The notes under the pieces are model-generated. The model searched no databases. It was not told where the DNA came from and was given only the letters and a program-made list of their open reading frames with translations. A program made the position numbers and the translations under genes. From Arion vulgaris (lineage: Eukaryota; Mollusca; Gastropoda; Stylommatophora; Arionidae), in assembly GCA_020796225.1 (NCBI GenBank), contig CM036755.1, positions 78,563,772-78,627,771 on the forward strand: DNA of 64,000 bases. The letters run 5' to 3'. Of this stretch, positions 49,401-61,400 are shown piece after piece. The stretch's first letter is position 1. Every line of letters starts with the position of its first letter.

Positions 49401-52400
49401 TTTCCTAAGATTTTTACAGGTCAAAATAGACCTCACTGTTCAGAAAGCAGATATAAACAAAACAATATTTTATATGGACGAAAAAAAAGAATGGAACAAT
49501 GTCAGGCTATTTCTCAAAGAAATCTTTTCACCAATAGCATGAGACGTACTGTCTGCCTCAGCCATAGTTACCTTTTCCAGCATTTACCAGACTTTATAAT
49601 TTCTTGCAGGCTTGAATACTGTTTCCTTTTTTTTAATAGAATATCAGGTGTTTTGTGGACGAATGACAGTTTCCAGGTGAGCACAAACAAGCTGACCTTC
49701 CTTGACCTAGAAATGAAGTTGAAGGACAAGAACACAAATTTTGTCAGGATTGTGAATGGACATGTAAGTTGTTTTCTTTTACTACTTACCGCAACTGTTG
49801 GTGCTGCAAGGAATTACCAGGCATATTTCAATAACAGGCTAAGTCACATAAGTTATACAGGGTGCTGTCTCACTGTGGAATACCAGGAAAGGAGACAGCA
49901 GACTGACTGGTCAAGGAAGGTGTTGTAAGAGAACAATCAGCTGTACTATTTACCAATCACCAAAAGTAAAGGATGGTTAAATCAATCAAAAAACCACTAA
50001 TATAGAATGCCTACCAGAATATGAGCAATTTAGAACAAGTTGTCATTCTGTGCCTCAGAACAGGATACTTTCAACTCCGCAACCATGTGTACACAAAATT
50101 CAAGATTGGCAATTCAGTCGTGTGGACAGGCACCCAGGCAATTCAGCCATGTGGACAGGCACCTCAGACTGCAGAGCACGTACTTCAAGACTGCTACAAA
50201 TATGGTATACTGTGGTAAACTCACTGGCCTAGTGAAACAACATAGAAAACTACACAAACCTCTCTGTGAGAGATACAATAATAGACAGTGAAGTTTGCCT
50301 AGAAAGCTGCCATATTCTGGGCTTACGTTCATCATCATCATGTAGAATATCTGCTGGTGATCATGGATCTCCACTAATCACATTTCCGAGCATTGCTGAT
50401 CAACTCTGGTGTTGGCGCTCTTCCGTGCAATAAGGATACCTTTTTTCATACCATAAGGTATATTTTTCATTGACCATCAGCATGCAGTGGGTAATGTGGT
50501 CAACATCCCACCAGCCACATTTACATCTCAGTGCTTTTCTGGTATCCAGTTGAGGCTGGGACGACCTCATAGTCATTGAGGTCTGAATAAAACTCAGCTC
50601 CCACACTGCAGACTCAACAAACACTTATATAGACTAGGAATAAGTTAAATAGCTCTCTGCTAGTGTCAGCAGGTGGAACAGACATCGGAGCATATCCTGC
50701 AAGACTGCCCTCTCCTGGGTGAGCTGAGAAGCAACATGGGGCCACACCCAGTCAAACTGAAAACTAAGCTTTGGGGAAGACTGACATATCTGAAGCTGAC
50801 TGCCCAGTTTGTGTCCCACAGTAAATTAAGCGCATGACCAGAGATCGCTGAAGAAGAAGAAGATTGCTAAATTCTTGTTATATCTATTTTTGTAAGTGTT
50901 GAGAAGATTCTGTAGTTAATTATTCTTCTCTTCTTCTTTTTCTCGCAATTGTTCTAACGGCCATTTTTATCATTCTAATGTGATATATAAACAGCCTAGC
51001 ACCAAGAACGGGTGTTCGTTCACAACCTTCAGTACCATTTGGAGCTCTGGTGCTTATCCTTCGGTGATGTGTTTGGTTTCAACCAGTGTTTACTGGGTTC
51101 ACTCTCCGCTAGCCCTTTGCTGTCCCCGGCCAAACCTGTAAGGCGGCTGGTTGCTATTTTCTTTTAGGACAGCGACCTGCAGATGGCCTGCCCTCTCGGG
51201 CTGATGAGCGTCATCTGCACAGCGAACCAGTCTTTTTGTGGACAACTTGGTTTGCAGTTTTGTGTACGGTTTTCTCCGCTAGTCTTTGATTGTTCCCAAT
51301 CAAATTACATGGCAGCAGTAGTTCCCTGCTAGCGGAAACACGCACTGGCTTCACCTCTGCTGGGTTTTTCAGTTCTTCTGCACATTTGGGTGGTCCACAC
51401 ACCATCTCACTTGCCGTGCCTTCTGTGCTGACCATGCCTGCTGTGCCATGCACTTCTGCCCACTGATGGGCCCACTCATGCATCACCCACATGCATGTTC
51501 GATCTGCCCTGGTGCCTGCCTCATCATCACCGTCAGTTCTCGCCGTGCTCACATTTGCCTGAGCTATCCGACCCTGTGGCTTAAATTGTGCTTATGTGGA
51601 CCCACATGGAACTCAGCCCGGGGCCCGGCATATCGGGCTCTAGAGGGACGAGAAAGAGAGAGTTAGAGCTATATGGGTTCCAAGTTTCGCCTCACGTGGG
51701 CCCACGTCTCTTTGTTGGATGCACCTCTCTTTGTTGGATGCACCTCTCATCCCTTTAATATTGGTGCGGTCTATTACTCCGGGAGTTTGCATTCGTTCGC
51801 AGACGACTCGTACACTGCTGTTCCTTACTTTTCGTCACATTTTATCAGACAACGGCCGGGAGATACATGCATTTTGTACGTAGATTTCGGACCTGCATTG
51901 CTTTTCCGTGCTAGCACTACTACCACTACCTGTAGCTCTCCCGATCCCTGCCCCCTTGGCCAGACCGGAACCAAATTCTGTTACCAGGGTCACCACATGG
52001 AGGAGGGGGGCAGGGTCTTGATTAGTCTTCTTTCTTTTTTTTTGTCCTTCTCTGCTTTTTTGCCACTAGCCGTAGCAGGTTTAACTGATGATCGTTTTCC
52101 GAGATAATGCATGCTCAGTCGCTTGATATGGTGTGGTATTGTGGAGTTTTAAGACGTCTGTAATGCCATCAACCCATCTTTTTCTTGGTCTGCCCCTTCC
52201 TCTTGATGATTGCATTTTCAGGTTGTACGCTCTTGCAACTGGTGTATTCGGGTTCATTCTGACAAAGTGGCCAAACCATTTGAGTCTCTGTCTTTCAATA
52301 AATCTAATAGCAGGTATTGTTCCGACTGTTCTTCTAATTTCCTCATTTCTTATATGGTATCTTCTTGTTTTATTTACTGCATTTCTCAAGCATCTCATTT

Positions 52401-55400
52401 CGCATGTGGTAATTTTCCTTTCTTGTTCTTTTGTCAGTGCCCATGTTTGGCACTGGTAGCATAGTGTTGGTATGAAGATTGCATTTATAATCTGTCTTTT
52501 AGTCTTTACTGGAATTGTTGGGTGTTTCAAGATTGGGGTAAGCTGGTATGTAATGTTGTTGGCTTGCTGGATTCTAGCTTCGATCTCTCTGTCCAGTCTA
52601 CTATCAGATGTGAAGGTACTTCCAAGGTATTTGAATTCTCTCACCTGGTTTAGCGTTTGGTCATTTATTTGTTTGTTGATATCTTTATGTTCTCTGCTTA
52701 TAGTCATGACTTCTGTCTTTTGAATGTTGATTAGTGCCCCTTCACTAACCCTGGCGCAACGTTGTCCCCATGCGCCTTTGACCCCCGTAGTTAGTTATTC
52801 ATCAATTTAATGTATTGTCATCAGGAGAAAAGAACACAGATTGAGAAAGAGTTCCAGACCTGGCTGAAAGAATGCAATGAAGAGTATGACAAGCAGATAT
52901 TATTCTCAGATAATCAGGGACAGGTCAGCCGGACTGACCAACCAAAACACAAGCAGGCACCCTGGACAAAATTCAAAATGGTGGAGTGGGATGGCAGGGC
53001 TTATGAAATAGGACAGATGGTAAGTTATGCATCTCTTCTTGTTGTTAAAGTTTAGAAATGTAAGTTGTATATTAACTCTTAGTATACTTACATTTTTTCC
53101 AGTGGCTCCTTACGATTGTGAATCATAGACCATTACACAAACAAGAAGTAGAAAATCCAGTCCTGTGAAACTAAATGCTACAGAAAGATCCTATGAATAC
53201 CATGGACAGAAAAAAGAAAGAACACTGATGTCCTGAAAGAACTGATTGTTAAAGACAATTGGATGATTAACAACATATTATACAGAAAAATTAGATACTT
53301 TGGTCACATCAAACGTCACGATGGCATGGAAAGAACAATATTAGAGGGCAGGGTCCCAGGACGTAGAGGCAGACCAAGAAGAAGATGGTTACAGGATATT
53401 AAAGATGCCATGAATATGACTATCGCGAAGTGGGTGAACTGGCTAGAGACAGAGTGAATTTCAGATGTGCTGCAAAGAGAGCAACATCCAATAAAGGATA
53501 TGCCCCTGATGATGATACATACACTGAGATCACATTTTTACCTCAGTTTTTTTATGTGGTGTCCTAACAAAATTTATTATAATTATTTTGTCATATCAAG
53601 CACCAGAACACAATTGATACTTCAGAATGTGCAGAATTGAAAGCTGTATTTTATAAAGAATTATACACAAATAGTATTCAATAAGTGGGTATTTGTTGCT
53701 AAGTGGATAACCCGTTGCCGTGCGCTCTGAAGGTCATGGGTTCGAATCTGGACTGCGCAGTTTTGTTTATGAGGGCATTTTTTCAAGGATCTCTAGGATT
53801 GTTGCTGGAGCTACGGAGTTTGTGCAATACTCTTGGCAGGTAGCGTGCCATTTCTGCGGAGAGGGACCAAACCATGTAGAGTAAAACCCTGTGTAATGAA
53901 GTCGATCCTTCGGCTTAAGATGGGATTTGGTTTCAAATGAATCTTGTTAATACTTTTTTTAAAGTAAAACATTTTTTCATGTAGGAAAGTTTGTCAGAAA
54001 ATTAGCCCTACTCGAATGGTTTGTTATGTGGATTGTCATATCGTATGAGTTAATGAATTACTGATCTAATATGTCATAGAATAAGCTTGGTCAAGCTACT
54101 CGCCAGTGGTTACGGGCACAAATTTGGGGTGTAAAGAATAGAACCACTGTTACCTGCCACGCATGTCGTAAGACTAAGGAGGTTTGGCTGAATTCGGATG
54201 CACATGTCCTAAATGTGTAGAAGTCAATCTGCTGCCATGCAGGCCGGCTGGGGACAGCCAAAGGCTAGCGGAGAGCGAACCCAGTAAACGCTGTCTGAAT
54301 TCATACACATCGCCGCAGGATAAGAACCAGAGCTCCAAATGGTGCTGAAGATGTGAAAAAACCCACCCATGCTAAGGCTGCATGAATCAGATTTCCACAT
54401 GAATGAATTTATGGATAGATCTGGTACATCAGTCTTTTAGGTGATTGCGAGAGAGAGAGTGAAGCTACTGAACAGAATGAAGAGTAACACAAACAAGATA
54501 TTTGTAGTGGTGTTGGTTCAAACCTAAAAGAAGGATAACAGGAAGCAAACATTGTTTCACAATTTTCTTTAGAACTACTGTAATAAGGATAGACCAATGT
54601 TTGCAGAATGATCTTACTAACTTGTTCTCCATATTGTTCACAACTGAGGTGACTAGAACTTTGGACATGATCAAAATAAATTTCAACCTGTCTTTTTTTG
54701 TCCTCCTATTTCTGTTGTGCATTTCATGACATGTCCTGTTTAGCAGAACCCACTGGGAGAAGTAGAAAAAACCTCCTCTGGCATAACACTTGAGGCCTTT
54801 TGCATTAATATAGACATTATTTAACATCCTTAAGTAAAATATGATAGAAAAATTTAGAAAACTCGATAGAGAAATAGAGACAAGATGTCAAAAGCAAATG
54901 CAGTGACCTACCAGCTGGCACCATTACTACAACACCCAAAGATCAAGATGGAAGTGAAAAGACAGATGATAAAAAGTACTTTCTTACCAAAACTTTGTGT
55001 TATCAGTGCCAAACTTGGTCTCTTACAGCAACGGACCACAGAAAGCTCACCAAGTGAGTCACCAGGAAATATAGACTATGAAATGAGGACACCAGAAACA
55101 GAGTGGGCATAACTTCATGCACCGAATATATCGAAAGACAACGAATGCAGTGGTTTGGACATTTAATGAGAATGAAATACAATCAACCACGAATAACAGC
55201 AAACAATAAAATGAGATCAGGTACTAGAGCTAAGGAAAGACCAAAAAAAAAGATGGATAGACAATATCAAGACCACAATACATAAACACGGATATAACAC
55301 AACAAGGGCGACTCATCTGTCCCTAGAACGCAAATTAAAGCTCCCATCCCTACGCTTAACGGCAAGAGTGGACAACCAACTACATCTTCCACCTGGGAAT

Positions 55401-58400
55401 AGACAATAGTAAAATACAGATTGTAAAAAATGTTGGTCTTCCTTTCTCACTAGTTGAATAAACATCTTTTTTTACAGGTCAGGATACTACGGACTTCTCC
55501 AGCTTTGCATGGAACAATCCAAGCATTTTACTTATATGGAGAGCATGAGGGTAATGTCTTTGCTATGGGAGGAGATATAGAGTTGTTGCAGGTAACTGTC
55601 TTTATTCACTAACAGTTTAACTTACAGGTTATTTTTATTAGTAACTTATAACATTTATAAGTGAGCGTCTGTAGCTCAGCGGTAGTGAGCTCGATCACAA
55701 ACCCAAGCGTACCTGGTTCAAATCCCACGGTGGGCAAGTTTGGAAGCAAATTCGTTTCCATGGGATTTTTACAAAAGGTAAAAATAGACCTCACCGTTCA
55801 GAAAGCTCTGGCATGTGCAAACCTAACTCTTAATTCTTGCAATCGGTCCAGTGTCTTAGACTCACCCATATCACATAAATGAGAGCGTTCCGCGTTGATG
55901 ACATAGCCTCTGTCCATATTTTTGCCAGTTTGAGTCAGGGCATCGTTTGCAAGAATACAGCATGCCTTTGCCCTGCACTCCAGCTGGATTGACATGAGAG
56001 CTGCTACAGTCCTAAATATTCCACATATAAAGCTGGATAGTTAACTCCTTTGCCCTTCTGAACCAATATATTGGTTTATAGTATTTTTTCAGATGATGCA
56101 AAGTCAGTATACTGGTTAATTCTCTCGCTCGCGATCACTGCTTAGACTGATGAACCAGATTTCCCATAAATTCTGCTGTTGTTTCCCTCCATATAACGTC
56201 CTTATTCATGTGGAAATCTGATTCATGCAGCCTTAGCATGGGTGTGCTTCATCACAACTTTAGCGCCATTTGGAGTTCTGGTGCTTATCCTTGGGCGATG
56301 AGTCTGGTTTTAGCCATCGTTTACTGGGTTCGCTCTCCGTCAGCCTTTGGCTGTCTCCAGCCGACCTGCAAGGCAGCACGCTGCTATTTTCTTTTAGGGT
56401 AGCTATCCTTAGGCAACCTTCCCTCCCGGGTTGTTGAGCGCCATCTACCCAGGTCACCAGTCTTTTTTGGACTACTTGGTTTGCCTGCCGTCTTGTTTTG
56501 TGTACGGTTTGCTCCGCTGGGCTTTGATTGTCCCCAATCGAACTGCAACTGGTTAATTGAGTATAGATTGTGAAGTAAGCACATCCGGATGTAAATAAAT
56601 TATGGAGTGAAAGTGTTAAGCTAATATATATATATATATTTTTTGTGTGCAATATTTAAATGTTCACTCAAGTCACTTCTGACTCATCTCAATCTCAATC
56701 CAGTTCTGAGTTTGCAATAATTTACCTGCCGTGTTTTGACCACTGCTAATATCTTCCAGGAGCCTCAGTCACTGTACACAGAACGCCGTTATGTTCCACT
56801 TAACAAGCTGGACAGAGGGGCTTCACTACTGCAGATTAAAAAGTTTATTGAAGAGGAAGAGACAAAGTAAGCTGGTTTTGCTAACCTTCTTTAATTCTTA
56901 TGAAGCATAGAGCCGCTACTGTCTCTCTCTACCAATATCTGTTATTGTTCTTTCTCTTTGAGCTTTGCTCAATAGCTTTTTGTTGCTCTGATCTTTTCTT
57001 TTAATGTTATTTATCATTTTTGTTAAACCTATCAATACTTACTCTTCCCCAAGATAAGTGAGGTGCCAGTGGCAAAGTTAAACATAAGAATAAATGACAA
57101 CAAACTGGAACAAGTATCTTATGTCCTGGACATACAGTAACAGAGAATGAAAGACAAGGACATGAAACCAAGATCAGGAAAAGGAATGACTAAAAACTGA
57201 ATTCAACAACATGAGATGGATGAACATCTAAACAAAAAATTATTTGATAAATTTAATCTAATGATACTGCTGAAAACAATATACAATAATAATATCTACG
57301 TCCAAGACATATTAGAGGTTATAAGGCTACTATGATGAAGGGGTTGGTCTGTTCAGAAGTTTCTAGAAGTTTTCCACCCATCTTTCCACTTGATCTATAA
57401 CGATAATTTCCCATTATTATTTTTTTAAAATCAACCCTATACTTTCCTTGACTATATGTTCCTTGCTAGCTTCCTAGTGGTGCTGTAGAGATCCCTGAGA
57501 TTATTAGATCATTAGCCTTGCTAGATCATCAAGCTTGTTGCTAGGATAAATCCCATATTTCTCTCTGTATCCAGTCTTGTAAAGACTTCACTTCATTCTC
57601 CTGGTTTTAACTGATAACAATGCTTCTAGGATGATAGATGAGATTGTAGATTGTTCATGTATTTGAATGTGTGTCCTTGTTGGACCATAGCTAACACACT
57701 CCACCTTGATAGATCATGTTTTATGTCTGGGTTATCTTCTATAGTGGAACATATTAGCATATCGCATAATCGCTCATCTATCGACTCAGACACAAGAATG
57801 TTGTGGGTTTAATCTTACACTTTACGCTCCACATGTGAGGAAAGGAATTGGCCCTTCTGCACACTAGGTCCTAGAAATGTCAAGTGACTTCATACCCTAA
57901 TACCTGAAAAGACTACAGGAAATTGTATATATATATATATATCTTCTATAGCCTTTCCATCTATTGATGATAACCGCAAAGCAACAGGTTTGTCTGTTTA
58001 CCTTTTTTTCCCTACAGTTCTTAACTAGGTATTGTTTTGCCTACTGCTCCTCAGTTCCCTTGTGGATTCCAGCTAAATACCTGTCTGTTATGTTGTTAAG
58101 TTGTTTCCTGAAAGGATCTCTTCTCTTGTACAATTCTGTATTTGTTATCTCTCTCTCTCTCTCTTTGCCTTTTTAACCCGGATTGGGGCATAGGCCCTCA
58201 CCAACTCATGAGGTCTTCCTATCTCTAGCTATCTCCTGCAGCTCCCTCCAGCTCTTCTTTTTATTATTGATCTCTTGTCTCCAAATCTCATCTCCATGTA
58301 TTTCTCAGCCTCCCCTTCTTTCACTGTCCCTGTGGGTTCCAGTCAAGGACCCTTCTTGTTATATTTCCCTCAGGTTTTCGCAAAGTGTGTCTTATCCAGC

Positions 58401-61400
58401 GCCAGCGTCTTTTTTAACCTGTTCGTTCACTGGAACCTGTCTTGTTCTCTCCATAAATTCCTAATTTGTGACCCTATAATACCATCTTAGTCCCTCTGTT
58501 CTGCGCAGACACCAATTGATGAATATTTGCAATTTATGCGTTATTGTTTTAGTAGTTCTCCTTGTCTCTGACCCATACAGTAGAACTGCTTTTACATTAG
58601 AGTTAAATATCCGAATTACCTAAGCTACCTTAGTAAATAAAAAGCATCACAGAAATTGGATGTGCTGGCCTACTTGTAGGCGCGTAACTGGCACAACATA
58701 CACTCGCTCTTAGACTCCGATCACATACAAATCATAAGAGTGATTAAGAAGTGGTCGATATGGAGCGTTCGAAGAAGAAGTGTTCTGATGATGTCCATAT
58801 AATGACTTTCTTTCTCTAATCAGATTGCCAGATCACCTGCTTGTTAATTGGCCTAATGGTCAAGAGGTTATACAGAATGAGAAGAGACATGCTGGAAAAA
58901 CTATAGGTAAGCATAAATCATATTTATACATAAGTGATTCAACTATCTACAGGTGTTTGTAAATAAAAGTGGCTTAATTGTTGATAACAGAATTTCTCAA
59001 ACTGTGCTTATCATAGACACCAATATATTCTACTTCTTCTGTGTTCTCACTAGATTGGGTTCTGATTCTTTCGGATTCTCTAATAAAGGCCTCAGATTAT
59101 CAGCCACGCCATTTAGTTTGTCTTGGACGCTAGTGTTAAGTGGGCCACCTCTTTCTTCTCAAGTCTGCATACTGGGGCAGTTCTGTAGGATATAATTCCT
59201 GTGATTTCTGCTTCTCCGTTTGTGCCGACCTCTTCCCTCAGTAAGTTTTGGCCACCCTCGTGATGGTAGGTCTTACATTCTTACTGCGTGGCTAAATCTC
59301 AGAGGCAGATTGGCGACCGTGTGAGGGTCGTTGCACCATGTTATGCGCCTTACGGCCTGGTGCATCCGTTTTCTGCAAGCATTTGCTTCGGGTTAGCATA
59401 CCATAGAGGACATGTGCATCCAATTTCAGCAAACCTCCTTAGTCGCCTCTTACGACATGCGTGGCAGGTAACAGTGATTCTATTCTTTACACCACAAATT
59501 TGGGTCCCGGTAACCACTCGGGCGAGACACCAATATATAAGGGAATTTGATGTTACTAAATATCAACAGTTTGAATGTGCTGTTACAAAATATCAACAGT
59601 TTGTATGTAATGTTGGCGAACATCAACAGTTTGAATATTCTATACTTAACTTTTTTGTCCTTATTTTCCTTGTATCTTTCAGGTGACATCAAGGTTGAAA
59701 TTTGCAACAAACGAGGAGAGAAATTATCCAAGATACCATTTTCTGCTGCTGGCTCCAAGAAGTTGCTGGTTGAGCTGAAACTGATATGGCATTGTAAGTT
59801 CATGATCAAAGTTCACAAATTGTTTATTTACTTATTCTTTCTATTTCCATTTGCTTGGATATGAATTGAATCAGTTAACACAATTCGTATATGTGTGAGG
59901 CATATACTGTTGCCATTTGCTATACTAACACTTGATAACAACCACAATAGGAACAGATTAGAACATGTTGCCATTATGCAAATCAGAACAGAACACAATT
60001 GACTCTGCAGCCACATGTGAACTAAATTTAAGATTGCAATTCAGTTTTGAGTACATGTGGGCAGGAACCCCAGACTGCAGAGCTACCGAATATGATATAC
60101 TGAGACAAACTCACTGGCCTAGTTAAACAACGCTAGAAAAAAACTACACTGGCCTCTTTGTAAGCTATTAAAGACAGTGAATTTGATACAATAGTCAACA
60201 TTGAATATATAGAAAAATTTCCAGCGAATGTAAGGAAAGACCAAAATATCTGTTCAGTCTTGCAGGGATAGATAATGGGATCATTTGTTTTAATATAATC
60301 AAATTGCTGTCAGTGGACTCCATAATTATAATAAAGTGCTTTTAAAGTTGTCATTTATCATCATTAATAGAAGGAGCGCGGTTCTTATGCGGGAGACCCA
60401 TACTCAACCCATGGTAAGGCCCAGTATTTTTTTCTATTGTGGGCATTAAAAAAAATCCTAACCTGAACAGCTTTGCGGCGACTGCGCTAGCCATGTGGCC
60501 ATTAGATTCCTCAGGGTCTCGTCCCACTTGTCCTACACCGCCCTAAAAAGTAATACAGGCAGTAACGCTAGTTTTTTAAATAGAAGGAACTGGATTTATA
60601 CATCATTATTGTACACTTAATGTACGTCACATGTTCTTGACATGTGAGATATGAGAATGTTTTTATGAATGTCATCAATAATGAATTCTTAGTCTTCTAT
60701 TTTTTTTCTTGAAACTTGTGTTTGTTGCATTGTGTCTCGTTTGCAATGAGGCTGTTCCTTTTAGCATGATATATCCATTTTCAACACAACATTTTGGGAC
60801 TGAGTTTACCTTCCATCTTTTATACCTTGTGACTTTAGCCAGTCTGCAGTGATGCAGCCTGTTACCACTTAGAGATGAAGTATGGGCTTGGTCAGCTCTA
60901 GTTCACTGACTTGTCATCTCTTTCATCTTATACCTCATTCTTGTCATTTGAGTATATCTATGATTTTGATAAATAATGTGTAAACTCCAAACAGGGTCAT
61001 TAGCAGCAGGCATACTCTTCGATATCTGTTGGGGAGACTGAGCACCTATGGGTCTGCCCGGAGTGCAATGACGTCAGTTTAGTAACCAATAACATCATGG
61101 CCTGAGGACAAATTAGTGGGAAAGGACAACAGAAGACACTGGGCAATTGAACTTCATGGCACAGAAGCAAGTCAACAACTGAACTTATAAACAACTGCAT
61201 CAGGATAGGAAGTTTAATATTGTGAAATGAGACAAAAAGCTGAATGCCATCTTGGTCCTAGTATGCAGTAAATGAAATGACAGAAGTCGGGGTCATCAAA
61301 CCAAGACCCTGCTTTATATTCAAATGTTGACCCTGGTTACAGGCAGCATCACTGCAGCCAGACTAAGTGAGTGGAGATGAAGGTGGTAGGCAACCCTGGT

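Noticed and set aside
55668..55740. tRNA gene (A and B boxes present)
   Set aside because: The head of SINE-D resembles a tRNA, but no proper acceptor stem or anticodon arm could be folded by eye and it continues into the SINE body; the same head occurs at 49308 and 10700.
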